Source: Macrotrachela quadricornifera (lineage: Eukaryota > Rotifera > Eurotatoria > Philodinida > Philodinidae). Taken from it: a DNA stretch of 64,000 nucleotides. Within the stretch, counting starts at the first letter, position 1. Each line of letters opens with the position of its first letter. The notes under the pieces were generated by a model that was given only the letters and a program-made list of their open reading frames with translations, ran no database searches and was not told the origin of the DNA. Where the stretch lies: the NCBI GenBank assembly GCA_022393335.1, contig JAJEKB010021353.1, positions 2,283,751 to 2,347,750 of the forward strand. The letters are read 5' to 3'. A program made the translations under genes and the position numbers. This document shows positions 1 through 11,519 of this stretch, piece after piece.

Positions 1-3000
1 TACCACACTGTACCTTAATGGCAATCAAATCGGAGATGCTGGTGCACGACATCTTGCTGATGCTTTATGGAATAACATAGTGATTCTCATCCTATTTATA
101 TCTTTCTCATATTTATCTTCTCTTCATATAGACACTTACCACACTGCACCTTAATGGCAATCAAATCGGAGATGCTGGTGTACGACATCTTGCTGGTGCT
201 TTACGGAATAACATAGTGATGATTCTCATCCTATTTACAGGGTTGTCAAAAATGTTTTTTAAGGGGGGTACAGCGCGAACGACTAGTGATACGAACAATG
301 AATGTTATAATAAATAAAAATCCGTCAAAAACGATGTTTAGGAGTATATTTTGATCTATCATAAGAGGGTGACGACTTGTAGAACTGTGGAACTTCAGAA
401 AATTTGACGAACTTCCAATTAATAAAATGCTGCTCCGATGGTAAAATTCTGAGTAAAACAGTTAAAGAATGATGGATATATCAAACCAATGTTTATTTTT
501 TACAAAAGCTCGTACAAATAATCAATAATCTGTATGTCGACCGTTAGCTTTTCTGATAGTTTGTAACCGAGATGGATAGCAACATAATAGGTTTTCAAAA
601 AGTTCAGTATTTGTTTCCATACTTTCTAAGGCATTGCATATGTGATTTTTCAATGTTTCTTCACGATGACGCTCATGTCCGGTTTCAGATAACATTCTTG
701 TCTCGACTTCATCCTTCAGTATTGATCCAATGTGTTCAGCTGCATTGAGATTAGGTGAATTTCCTGGCCATATATTATTTTCCAAAAATTGATATCATTG
801 TCTTGGATCCATTGCTGGGTCATATTTACTTTCATGCATGGGGCTCTATCATGAACAAATGTTACTTCATCCACATCAATGATGTTTTCTTCATTTTTGA
901 GGAAAGGAAAGACGTGTCAGACCAAAATTGTATCACGAAAATATTGACCTGTCCAGGATTCTCCTTTATCTTTAATTGCCCAAAGCAATTTTTTTGTAGT
1001 AAAAATTATGAACATAGCGACGCATGCTTGATTTTGTACTATTTCGCAATACCTTTCATCCTCTTCAATATCTTCGATAGATTTAGCCCAAATCCTGTCA
1101 TTTTGATGATTTGGCTTCCGAATGCTCGAAACGAAAAATTCATCAGCTGGTGCAAGATGTAAGAAGTCCTTCTGAGTCCAGTTCTTCAACCACTCGCATA
1201 GCCATAGACGATCGGTAATATGAGTTTCTGTTTTCAATGGTTTTTGAATAATGTGAAAAGGCTACAGTCTCATCCTGTGTCGGTAGTTATCGATGGTGCT
1301 TCGCGTAACATACTCTTTTTGTCTCTCTGCAATTTCCTTAGCCACAACAAAAGAACTTTTTTTTGCTTGCCACTCGCATTGAGAATAATATTTTGACTAA
1401 CCTACGATAATTTAGATTGCGACCACATTCAGAATAATCAGCAAAGCATTCATCGTGTGCTTTCTCCCACCATTGAATTACAAACCGGGTCGAACGATGG
1501 ATTTTATCTGCGATCCATTATCGAGCGATGAATGCTGTACCACCATCACGAGCTTCACGGAAAGCAACGCAATTTATTCGATCGTCGATTCTCTGTTATT
1601 CATTGTCATAAGTCCCAGCCATCGTACAGATAAAATATATCCAATCAGTTTCAGCTAAATCACGAATCTATCACGGTTATCATGAAAAGGTGCGAATGAA
1701 AGAAATGATGTTTATTTACATTTCAAGCAACATCACTTCGTTTAGACAGAGATCACGGTTTCCTTATGACTTTGATAGCGTATGGGAACAAAAAAGTCAA
1801 AGAAACAACAGAAATAATAATTTGGCTCGATATAATCGTGACTGACGATTATTTCTTCGTCCTTTTTGTGATAAGAATGCTATTCGCACGTGTTCACGAG
1901 AGAGAACGAAAATAAATGATAAAGGAATGAAAGAACCATTGTCTCTGACATTCAAGCAATGTGTGTTGAAGTTACTCGGTGAATTTCGTATCAATTCCAC
2001 AAGGATATACATTCTCTTTTCTGCTGTATCACTTTTCATTGCAAAATCGATACAATGGTAACTCTAAAAATTCTAAAACTTTCTTAGTTGTACAATCAGT
2101 TCCTCTCTTACAACGATCAAAATATACCCCTAAACCCCGTTTTTGTCGGGCTTTTATTTAGTATAAAATTCATTGTTCGTATCACTAGTCGTTAGAGCTG
2201 TACCTTCCCTCCCCCTGGAAAAACATTTTTCGCAACCCTGTCTATCTCTCTCATATTTATCTTCTTCCCTTCATGTAGACACTCACAACACTGCATCTTC
2301 ATCGAAATCAAGTCATAGCTGCGGGTGCACAACATTTTGCTGATGCCTTACAGCATAACTTAGTGATTCTCATCGTATTTACATCTCTCTCATATTCATC
2401 TTCTTCTCTTCATATAGACGCTCACCATGTTGTTTCTTGGTGACAATAAAATCGGAACTGCTGGTGCACAGCATCTTGCCGATGCTTTACGGAATAACAT
2501 AGTGATTCTCATCCTATTTACATCTCTTTCATACTCATCTTCTTCTCTACATACAGACACTGACAATACTGATCTTTGGTGACAATCAAATCGGAGCTGC
2601 TGGTGCACGACATCTTGCTGATGCCTTACGACACAACACAGTGATTCTCATTGTATGTACATCTCTCTCATATTCATCTTCCTCTCTACATACAGACACT
2701 CACCATACTGATCCTTGGTGACAATCAAATCGGAACTGTAGGTGTACAACATCTTGCTGATGCTTTGCAGTATAACACGGTGATTCCCATCCTATTTACA
2801 TCTTTTTCATATTCATCGTCTTCTGTACATATAGATACTCACAACACTGCATCTTTATGGGAATCAAATCGGGACTGCTGGTGCACAACATCTTGCTGAT
2901 GCTTTACGGAATAACATAGTGATTGTCATCGTATTTACATCTCTCTCATATTCATCTTCTTCTCTGCATATAGACACTTACCACACTGCACCTTAATGGC

Positions 3001-3897
3001 AATGAAATCAGAGATGCTGGTGCACGACACATTGCTGATGCTTTACAGCATAACACTGTGATTCTTATCCTAATTACATCTCTCTCATATTCATCTGATT
3101 CTCTACATATAGACACTCACAACACTGCACCTTAATGGCAATGAAATCAGAGATGCTGGTGCACAATATTTTGCCGATGCCTTACGATATAACACAGTGA
3201 TTCTCATCCTATTTACATCTCTCTCATATTCATCTTACTTTCTGCAGATAGACACTCGCCATACTGATCCTTGGTGACAATCAAATCGGGGCTGCTGGTG
3301 CACAATATCTTGCCGATGCCTTACGATATAACAGAGTGATTCTGATCCTATTTACATATCTCTCATTTTCATCTTTTTGTCTACATATAGACACTCACAA
3401 CACTACATCTTGATCGGAATCAAATCAGAAATGCTGGTGCACAACATTTTGCTGATGCCTTACGGCATAACAGAGTGATTCTCATCCTATTTACATCTCT
3501 CTCATATTCATCTTCTTCTCTTCATATAGACACTCACAACACTACATCTTGATCAGAATCAAATCTGGGCTGCTGGTGCACAACATCTTGCTGATGCCTT
3601 ACAGTATAACACAGTGATTATCATCCTATTTGCATCTCTTTCGTATTCATCTTCTTCTCCACATACAGACACTGACCATACTGATCCTTGGCAACAGTCG
3701 ATTCGGGACAGGCAGTGCACAACAAGTTGCTGATGCCTTGCAATACAACACGGTGATTGTCATCCTATTTACATCTCTCTCATATTCATCTTGTTCTTTA
3801 CATATAGACACTTACCACATTGAATTTAGAGAAGGATTGCATTTATAGGAATGCCGGGCAACAATTGGAAGAACAGGATGATAGAATAAAGTTTTAA
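1..3897 (+). CDS. Leucine-rich-repeat protein, 3' part of a gene with one LRR per exon
   Basis: The 3' end of a gene whose 5' part lies outside the window. Each exon is 84 nt and encodes one 28-residue ribonuclease-inhibitor/NLRC3-like LRR of the form TLTxLxLxxNxIGxxGAxxLADALxxN. A partial exon (1-79) and exon 132-215 come first. After a transposon-filled intron, exons start at about 2279 and at 2418, 2557, 2696, 2835, 2974, 3113, 3252, 3391, 3530 and 3669. The last exon (3808-3897) ends in TAA. All introns are phase 0, start GTGATT and end CAG or TAG; the compact ones are about 52-55 nt. I saw no stop in any exon. LRRs of this class bind proteins and are common in innate-immune sensors, but no NACHT or other effector domain is visible here, so the role is unknown. 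An LRR exon cassette is certain; exact splicing is inferred from phase and periodicity. Confidence 0.8.
237..2243 (-). mobile_element. Tc1/mariner-type transposon with long inverted repeats, inside an LRR intron
   Basis: Both ends match as inverted repeats for at least 150 bp with mismatches, beginning ACAGGGTTG and ending CAACCCTGT and including a shared block around GACTAGTGATACGAACAATGAAT. The insertion splits an otherwise standard LRR intron (216-2278). The interior holds a dead DDE transposase on the minus strand. The total of about 2.0 kb is long for the superfamily because of the extended TIRs. A TA duplication is likely but the exact boundary is uncertain by one to two bases. Confidence 0.85.
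522..1622 (-). pseudogene. Tc1-like transposase, decayed
   Basis: Reading from ATG at 1622-1620, the N-terminal DNA-binding region has in-frame stops about 8 and 34 codons in, then continues with a recognisable WW/STRF segment. Another stop lies near 1250. The catalytic core is recognisable in 917-1237, and the C-terminal part of the DDE domain, with the typical W-P-x-N-S-P-x-L-N-x-x-E-H block, is at 522-785. Several stops and at least one frame change make it inactive. It is the only coding remnant of the element at 237-2243. Confidence 0.8.
2418..3807 (+). repeat. Strict 139-bp tandem array of LRR exon plus intron
   Basis: Exon starts recur at exactly 139 bp from 2418 to 3808: 84 nt of exon and 55 nt of intron, ten intervals with no length drift. 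The introns are as similar to one another as the exons, with a shared core like CTCTCTCATATTCATCTTC. The whole exon-intron unit therefore duplicated, or is homogenised, as one block. The intron length is not a multiple of three, so retaining one intron shifts the frame. Confidence 0.9.
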
Positions 3898-5079
3898 TTA
3901 TTAATGACAGTTTTCTTGTTCGCAAATATATATATGCGTAGCGGTTTTTTTATCCTTTTGATTTCGATGTAGGAGTGGAATCAGTGAGATATGTGAACAC
4001 GATGGGATTACAACGATACACTTCAGATAAATTCATGTATGCCATGCGTGATATGGACTAACTGTCCTTTTAAGTTAGGTTCATGTGTGAATCGCTGAGT
4101 CTAGGATATTGCCTCTAGCAAATACGCGCTGAAAAAAAATTGTTACTTGTCGTAGAACAAGATCTAATTGCATAATGTTCGATTATGATATTGTTGTTTA
4201 GCGATGGGTCACTGGTGGGATATATACATTCTTTATTACTTTGCTGTCGTAATCGAATGATCTGATTCACTCTTCCTGTTGCAGTAATTAAATTTGTTTA
4301 ACGTTGCAGTTGTTTGATCTTCTGCTGGCAACGAATGCTGATTCTTAGTATTAATGCTAATTTTATTGTACTAAATTTGCACGAGAAATTCATTAGAATA
4401 CAATCAGTAGAATGAAGAGCAAGGAAGACTTATTTATTTATTTACCAGGGTTGCCAAATCTCTTGATTTGACTAGTAGACTCCTGATTTTTAAAATTTTC
4501 TCCTAGTAATAATTCTCTTGAATTGAGAAGCTGATTTTTAATTCTTTTCTTACTTCAATTTTAACAACGTTTAATGTATTAAAAAATGAGAAAAAAGGAG
4601 GATTATCACAGTTAGATGTATATGGTAGCCATCCGGGTAGCGCAAAACCAGTGTCATATGAAATTTTTTGAAATTGCAAAAGATCAGAACTAATCGCGGA
4701 AAGTTTGGTCGCATAACAGGATTTTATTTTTGAAAAAATGTAATTTCTAATTTCCAAAAGCGCGATTTCATATTGTGTATTTATACGCTACTTTTATATC
4801 TTTTTGTAAAATGAAATATTTCAAGCATTTCAACTTTCTTCGAATATTTAAATCGTCTTCAGATTTTGTTTCTAACAACACTCATTTTTTACGATATAAT
4901 ATGGATTAGTGCCGGAAGTCGGTTGTGAAATGATAAGCCAGTCTGGTCGGACAGACTGATCGATTGAAGTTACATATTGGACCAGCAAAATTCTGGTGAA
5001 ACCGATAAAAAGAAGCGAAGAATTTTCGATTTCTTTTGAAAGACAATTTTTATAGAAAAATGGGGCCAGATGAGATATA
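3898..5079. other. Intergenic region, no gene recognised
   Basis: This stretch holds the presumed 3' UTR of the LRR gene and AT-rich sequence. At 4446 there is an ACCAGGGTTGCCAAAT-like start resembling a transposon end, but I found no matching inverted copy. An 84-codon open frame on the minus strand (4503-4757) has no recognisable family. Confidence 0.5.
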
Positions 5080-5301
5080 CACCCGTAGACAAAAGTCTTC
5101 CTCCCTCTTTATTTTTAATGCTATCATACTTTGTATAAGATTTATTGCCGAGTAAAGATATGGCTCGAGAGTTTTATTTCAGTATGGTATGCGGATTACA
5201 ATACAAGAAAACACGTAAGTCATATCTTTATTTGGCAATAAATTTTATACAACGTATGGTAACACAGAATCGAAGAGAAAAAATATTTTTGTCTGAGGGT
5301 G
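5080..5301. mobile_element. Short MITE with TA flanks
   Basis: Inverted repeats of about 75 bp with mismatches (5080-5163 against 5220-5301) start CACCC and end GGGTG, each flanked by TA. They share a block around TATAAxATTTATTGCC. At 222 bp with no coding capacity, this is a typical Tc1/mariner-type MITE. Confidence 0.75.
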
Positions 5302-6449
5302 TAGTTTCGGAGAGCATGTATGAGACACCAAGTTAAACCATCTTTTTAAAGTAAACCTCATAACAAATAATTAAAATAGCCTGCGTTTTATCCGCTTTTT
5401 TTTACCAACTTTACCAATAAATTATACGGTATCGTAGTTTCTTATGGCCAGAAACAGGATCGACAAAGAAGGGCTTTGAGATATTTCGATGGGTAAAGTT
5501 CCCATCTCTACGGACCAGCTGATATTTTTACAATCGATCCGGTTCCAGTGATGATCTAGACCGATAAATAATGAGTTTACAGAACTAATTATAAGTCAAG
5601 TTTCAGTCACACAAAATTTTGTTGAAATGACAATAGGAATACAATGAAAAATAATCCTAATAGATGTAGATTTCAAAGTTAAAACGAAGGAATCTTTGAA
5701 ATAGGATAGAATCTTTAAAACAAATTCACTCCCAAAAAAAATACAATTATGTAGCAACAAGAGCAAAAAGAGACATAGGAAACGGTTTACTCTGTTCTGT
5801 TTCGATTCTTTGCCAGTTTATTAAAACCCATTTGCATCTGTTTTGTTTATATTATTCAATGAAAAGCTTCGAAAAGACCAATAAAATAAACTATGTGTAA
5901 TTATCTTTCTGTTATCCTTTGTTTCGTTCAGTAAGACAGACTTTTTCATTACTCATTTTCCGAAAATCAAAGTTATAAACATTCGAGGGTGAAATGCTTT
6001 GCTTTTTCGAACAAAAGTATGGGACACTGTCGTATTTTCCTTCTGGTTTCGGGAAAAAGTTTCCCGATTTTTCTCCTGATTTTTTAAGGGAAATTGTGAG
6101 ACACTCATATCGATGATATGTGATAGACTATATTCTACATAAAAGACACGTAGGCCATATCGGGAAAAAATATACAAATGATGCATACACTAGTAGTTCA
6201 TATAAGAAAGTAATGGATTCTACCTGAGTTATACTTTTTAATACATAAATAATGACTAGAATGATATTGAGATGATGATTAATGAGCTGTTTTATTTTAG
6301 TAAAGAAGAAAAAATCAATAACAAAAAAGATCAGAATCAAGAAAAACAAGAGAGTAAATAAACAACAAACAAGATGAATTATAAGTCCAAAAAAAGAATA
6401 ATCAATGGATAACTACAGAGGTCAAAAGAAGAAAAGAAACATCAAAGAG
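5302..6449. other. Non-coding AT-rich stretch
   Basis: Only short open frames of low complexity are present (for example 5953-6186 and 6128-6349 on the minus strand). None shows a conserved motif. No repeat or RNA gene was seen. Confidence 0.4.
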
Positions 6450-7223
6450 TTAAAGAGATAATATAGCTAGCATCACTAAGTGACATCTGTGAACGCTAAC
6501 AGAAACCATGTTAGTTCTCATGGTTTCCATATTTTCTTGAGCTTTATTAAACGAGCGTGCTAAACGAATTGTACTGTTTGTGTTAGTCAATACAGAAGCT
6601 TCTAAACTATGGAGTTGCTTATTCGTATCAGAGACAGATTTTTGAATCTCCGATACTCGATTGCTCAACTGCGCTCCTTTTATCGTATTAAAAATGGCTA
6701 CATCTCCAGTGAAAAGGAGACCGAGAGCACCGGCAGTAACATCAACAATTAGTGGTATGTAACGTTTACTACGATGATGATGGCGATGATGAGTTCTCGT
6801 AGGTATATTTTCTGCCGAAAATCGAGTATTATTAGTTGAATTTAAGAAATCGAAAATAGAGGAATTGCTTTGAATTTCGTCCTGTTGAACGTTATTACGA
6901 AGTAACTCCTGAAAATCTAGACATAACCTTAGCTTTTCTACTTGCTCCATAGGCAATATAGAGCATACATATTGAGTAACTGGTACAGTTATTGTCAACC
7001 CGAAAATATCATCTACATCATAATAATTTCCAACTCAACTGAAAACAACTCCCATGTTTTCATGAATCACCAAATTTTCACGATTTAATAATTGATTGTA
7101 GATACTATCTTTTGATTGAGCAATTGATAAATCATGAATTGGTAAAGAGTAGACGTTTGTAGAGAAATTGAACAATACATTGGTAAGATGAAATAGTGAT
7201 TGACGACGAATAATTAATAGCAT
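6450..7223 (-). pseudogene. Envelope/fusion-glycoprotein-like fragment, broken
   Basis: Two reading segments (7223-7035 and 6998-6450) are in the same frame, interrupted by an in-frame TGA at 7035-7037. The second segment contains N-glycosylation sequons, a His/Arg-rich stretch ending in RSKR (residues 76-79), then a hydrophobic Ala/Gly/Leu-rich run (80-96) and a polar, heptad-like region rich in Asn, Ser and Gln. That order resembles the furin site, fusion peptide and coiled coil of baculovirus-F/errantivirus-type Env proteins, known as a third gene in some LTR retrotransposons. No C-terminal ectodomain or membrane anchor is visible, and no gag, pol or LTR was found nearby, so this would be an isolated truncated remnant. 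The assignment rests on architecture alone; an unrelated secreted protein remains possible. Confidence 0.35.
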
Positions 7224-7785
7224 GGTAATTGCCTTGCCTATATACGAATACGCTATGGTGATTACTAATGATGTGTTAGATAGAAATAATAACTTACCAA
7301 TTTGAAAAGAAAAATGAAGACTCTACATTCCAATAGGTAAGATGAACTGATGAAATGAATCGTTTTGCAGCGTTTATTTTCAATTTTTTCAAGAGAGAAA
7401 AAAATTCAATACAATTATTGATCGTGTCAAATTGTCCTGGGCGCAATTAAATAGCTTATATAAAAAGAATTATCGCTATTGGAAGGCTATTATTACAAAA
7501 TGTGAACAATTGTTGCTTTTTTTGTTGATGCTTTCACTCTCCGCTATCCCTCCCGTCTCCCACCAATTAAGAATCAAAGAATGAAAGCATCTTTAATTGG
7601 AAAGCGAACAGCAATAATTCACACGTAGATTGGTACTTTGGAGAAAAATATAAACATTTCGAAAATCACAATGAAGATAATTTTTCAAACAAATTAGTTT
7701 CACTGTTTTGAAGCATATATAAAGAATACTTTTTCAAGGCGCAAAACACAAAGTGATCGTTTACATATATAAAAATATAAATATC
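7224..7785. other. Non-coding stretch
   Basis: No gene recognised. It contains pyrimidine-rich segments around 7510-7560 and AT-rich sequence just upstream of the SGNH-like pseudogene. Confidence 0.4.
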
Positions 7786-9037
7786 ATGTCAAAAAATAAT
7801 GCTCCTATCGTAAAAGTACAGAAAATGATGGAAAAGATGCATATCAATGACATATGTGCGGTATCTCAACCAATCTTGTCAAAAAAAGTTGAAAATCGAT
7901 CTTTCAATCATTCTCAAGATTTACAACAACAACGTGATCGTTCTCGTTTTTTCTATCGTCTTCGTCTAAAGCGTAAGCAACGTCGTCTTCAACATAGTCA
8001 GCTTTCTGTTCATCATGCCCATAATGTGAAAGAAATTAAAAGAATTAATCAAGAGCAAAAAAGAGAAAATAAATTAATTACTGCCATAATTGAGAAGAAG
8101 AAGAATACCCCGCCTTTCGGCTACCTTTCAGTATAGGGTGATGTCCAAGGACATTTTCATAGGCCCGATATTTTTCCTACAACTATTGCTAGTTGCAGCT
8201 CTGGACAGAAGGCCGGCCTGACGCAGAGTTCTTCTCGCTCAATTACTTGAGCTCCCCATACACACTGACTAACCACATACCAGCTACAGGAGCTATATGG
8301 TATGTCAACAATGTAATCAGCGTGCTATCGGACGGGTGATCCGAGACAAACAGCCGTTAGTGACTTGTCCAGGGTCATTCCATGACTGGTAGTACTGAGG
8401 TTCGAACACAGTATCTTGTGGGTACGTGTCGAACAACGTAACCACTCAGCCATGGCGGCCCCCTGCCATAATTGGTTCGTCAATAGCTCGGAATATATCA
8501 GTAAAAAACATAGAAAATGAAATGAACGAAGTGCGTCGTAGATTTAAGTCAGGTAGTGATTGTACTGATACTCTATTTTTGGTTGGAATCGATTGATGGT
8601 CAAAATTTTATGCGTGGTGTCAATCAATTAATTTTCATACTTGGCACAAATGATATTCATCGAGTTGGAACTTTTTTAAACAGTTCGACATATTGGTTAT
8701 ACAGTTGAAAAAAATCGAAGTTTATATCCAGACGTAAATATTGTTTGACAGCTTCTTTAAGCACGCACACAAAAGACCTCGCTTTTACCTGAAGACCAGA
8801 CAGTTTTAAATGAAATTGAAAAATGTAATGGATTTCTACTCGAATTGGCTGCCAAGAAGAAATTCGATACTATTCAACCGTTACATTCAACAATATATGG
8901 AGTCGAAATAATGGAATCAGCCATTCGTAACTATCTACAACAAAACAAAATGGTATATTCTTCCTCGTTTTTTAAATGTTCCTCGTCGTTTTCAAAGTGA
9001 TACATTCCCTGCTTCTCTAATGTCAATTAATTTCTAA
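7786..9037 (+). pseudogene. SGNH/GDSL-hydrolase-like gene, split by a SINE and frameshifted
   Basis: The frame from ATG 7786 encodes a basic, Gln/Arg/Lys-rich N-terminal region, then meets a SINE at 8093. Skipping the SINE and one copy of the target duplication, the frame continues with a G-S-S-I block at the usual place of the catalytic GDS motif of SGNH hydrolases. After a stop near 8597 another frame shows a hydrophobic strand followed by LGTNDIHR, matching the GxND block, then an LYPDVNIV strand. The C-terminal end is open to a TAA at 9035-9037. The serine and asparagine blocks are recognisable but the reading frame is broken at least twice. Esterase-like SGNH domains also occur in some retrotransposon first ORFs, so a cellular or retroelement origin is undecided. 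Confidence 0.6.
8093..8462 (-). mobile_element. tRNA-derived SINE with 12-bp target duplication
   Basis: Read on the minus strand, the element starts GGGGCCGCCATGGCTGAG and carries a pol III A box (TGGCTGAGTGGTTA) and B box (GTTCGAACCTC) at tRNA-like spacing, resembling a Ser/Leu-type tRNA head. A non-tRNA body follows, and the 3' tail is (TTC)n. The duplication CTGCCATAATTG flanks it at 8081-8092 and 8463-8474. It interrupts the SGNH-like frame, so it inserted after that gene existed. Length is 370 bp. Confidence 0.9.
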
Positions 9038-9099
9038 ATATTTAATACATTTCTCTAAAGTTTCTTTCTTACAATCGTATCTGTTTAATAATAAGTCTA

Positions 9100-9880
9100 G
9101 AGATGCGAATAAATCATTCGATTTTCTCAGAAACTTACATAGTTATAATGATTGATGAATTTCATCCACTCATAAATATCTTTAAATATTGTCTAACTGT
9201 GAATATCGTTGACTGTTATTCAAACATAGATAGTTTTTGGATGTGATTGAACTATGAATACTTCTCAGTACGATTGAAGTATGAATATCTGTGCCTATGA
9301 TTCAATTAAAGATAACTATCAATATGAGCTAGTTGAAAATATCTCTGCGTTCAATCAAACATGAGCATCTTGTGTGTCATTGATCTAAAAATATCTATGA
9401 AGTGAATCTGACTATAAAGATTCTCGATTAGATAATGTAATAGTTGTGATGTTGAAATAAATTCAAAAGATAACATGTATATTAATAATAACAATTTTAA
9501 TTTAATAGTGAATATTTTTTGTAAATTTAATCGCAATTATCACAAAATAAATTCAGTTACAAACATCTTTCAATAAATTCGATTATGAATATGTTTAAAT
9601 AAGCTGAAATGAAAGTAAATATCTAGGAAGAAATTCAAATAAACATAAATATCTGTGAGTAAATTCAATCATAAATATCATTACATAAATTCAAATGAAA
9701 AAATATCTTTAAATGAATTAAATCATCACTATCTTCACATAAATTTAACTATAAACATGTTGAGATGAGTTTAAATAAAATAAATCATAGACATTCTTGC
9801 ATAAATTCAAATAACAAAATATCTCTAAATAAATCCAATCATGAATATTCTTAGATAAAACCATATAAAAATAAATATTG
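9100..9880. repeat. Degenerate AT-rich minisatellite
   Basis: About 25 diverged copies of a unit near 30-35 bp, roughly AAATTCAATCATGAATATCT, run across this stretch. Copies vary in length and sequence, so the array is old. No coding potential. Confidence 0.6.
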
Positions 9881-9891
9881 TTAAAGAAAGA

Positions 9892-9977
9892 GGGACCGTC
9901 TGTCCACGAAACGGCCCTAAATGATTATCCTCACGTGAGGATAATCATTTAGGGCCGTTTCGTGGACAAACGGTCCC
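9892..9977. repeat. Near-perfect 86-bp palindrome
   Basis: Two 43-bp arms meet without a spacer at 9934/9935 (centre TCACGTGA) and differ at one pair (9900/9969). The arms contain GTCCACGAAACGGCCCTAAA and are more GC-rich than the surroundings. As single-stranded DNA or RNA it would form one long hairpin. It may be a solo foldback transposon end pair, but no target duplication is evident. Confidence 0.9.
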
Positions 9978-11035
9978 CTCCTTTGGTTTTTATAAATCGA
10001 AATGAGTCAACAGTTATTATATAATAACGTTGTAACTCGAGATTTTTTTGATGAGTTTCAAACAATGGATGTTGTAAAAAATTTAAAATGTAGGAAACTT
10101 TATCACATTGAAAAAATTCTTTTATTTCTATTGAACGATTTTCATATTGTTCCAAAAAGTATTTCTTTAACGGAATAAATAACTTCAACTAAACGTTCAA
10201 TTGATAGATACAAACTCAACAATCGCAGTTTTATATGTTTTAAGATTACCTATAATAAAAAAATAAAAATATTTTAAATTAGATGAGCATATGCGCAAGA
10301 GTGAGTGATCAAACATTTTATCTTGAAATCTTGGTCATAAAAATCATAATACTATCTTGATTCATCTCTGCGTTTTGTAGATCGTGAAAAATGAGAAAAT
10401 ATAATGAAAGTAATATTTTTTTGATGTCTATTATTAGTTCATTATGAGCATGTTTCATGGAATTGTGCAAGTCTAACTATTGTTTAGGATTGATACTTTG
10501 ACAAAATTTAAAAATTGAGTCTTGCTATATACAATTAATTTTCGATGATTAATGTGACAAAGTTCATTGGTGTATAAACATATATATCACTTTTTTTAAA
10601 TAAGCTAAAATTGTTGTACTTTTAAAAATATTAAGTAATTCATCTTTAAACAAAGAATAAACCGAGTGATTATCACCAATATTAATATTTATGTTGTTAA
10701 CTCCTAATGCTGTTAATTCATAAATATCTAATCGATTTAGAACCAGACCTATTTTAACACCTGTATTAGACAAAATTTTAAACACAAAATGGAAATATTT
10801 TCGTGTTCTCTGCATTGCTGGCACTATATAACAAAGAAAAAAAAACTTTGACTTTTTAAAATCATCAAGTAATTGTTAAGTAAAATAAGGAGATAATACA
10901 TATGAAACAATTGATCTTGATTTAGTTCTTGTGCATGATAACTATTTGCAACTGAAGATGTAAATATTGTTTTACAAACATTATTTAAACATTGTCTAGA
11001 TAAATATGAATATACATTAATAAGATGAATGAGTA
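9978..11035 (-). other. Unrecognised open segments, possible gene remnant
   Basis: Minus-strand open segments at 9978-10188, 10564-10824 and 10824-11129 have mixed amino-acid composition and could be exons of an old gene. A plausible acceptor (TTATATAG) precedes the segment starting near 10824. None has a motif I can name. The first resembles the middle of some hAT-type transposases only vaguely. Confidence 0.2.
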
Positions 11036-11226
11036 TGAATTTATAATAACAATGATGACTATGCAGTTGTATAATTCGATATAAATTCGGATATTTCGAC
11101 CTTTTATTGAAGCCGGTCATTATCAACAACCTTACAATAATTCACTCTTTATCTACTCTATTTTACATTAATATCCGAATTTATATCGAATTATACAACT
11201 GCATAGTCATCATTGTTATTATGAAT
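11036..11226. repeat. Inverted duplication, about 57-bp arms
   Basis: The sequence at 11036-11093 recurs as a reverse complement at 11170-11226, sharing ATATCCGAATTTATATCGAA and a CATCATTGTTATTAT block, with about 76 bp between arms. It lies 46 bp left of the hAT element and predates or is independent of it. Confidence 0.8.
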
Positions 11227-11295
11227 ATACATGTTTGACATGATGATGAACAAGAGTACTTTTTGTTGCAGCTAGAGGTGTAAGCCGATCGGCTG

Positions 11296-11390
11296 AGCCG
11301 CCGCCGCCGCCGATTTTTCAGAAAAAAGATCAGCCGCCGCCGCCGTGGCAGCGAAAAATTTTTGAATCTCTGAGCCGCCGCCGCCGACGA
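11296..11390. repeat. Left subterminal GCC-repeat block of the hAT element
   Basis: Three runs of (GCC)n followed by GA are separated by AT-rich spacers of about 25-35 bp (GATTTTTCAGAAAAAA and GCGAAAAATTTTTGAAT). The right end carries the mirror set at about 14217-14342. GC content contrasts sharply with the surrounding DNA. Repeated subterminal motifs are transposase-binding sites in other hAT elements; that role is inferred here. Confidence 0.8.
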
Positions 11391-11519
11391 CATCTATTTC
11401 GAACGAAAATCGAATTTTCATATTTATTTCTATTTAATTTTGATTGGTAAAATAAGAAAAGAAAGCATAATATATTATCGATTTATGGTTTACGTTTACA
11501 TTTTCGTCATTTACATTAT

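Noticed and set aside
4446..4520. A transposon end (CAGGGTTGCCAAATCTCTTG)
   Set aside because: No inverted partner or target duplication could be found in the neighbourhood.
8390..8462. A functional tRNA gene
   Set aside because: A and B boxes are present, but the sequence does not close into a full cloverleaf acceptor stem and is the head of a SINE with a target duplication.
9949..10188. 79-codon minus-strand frame as a hAT-like fragment
   Set aside because: Its end lies in the palindrome arm and the resemblance to transposases is too weak to claim.
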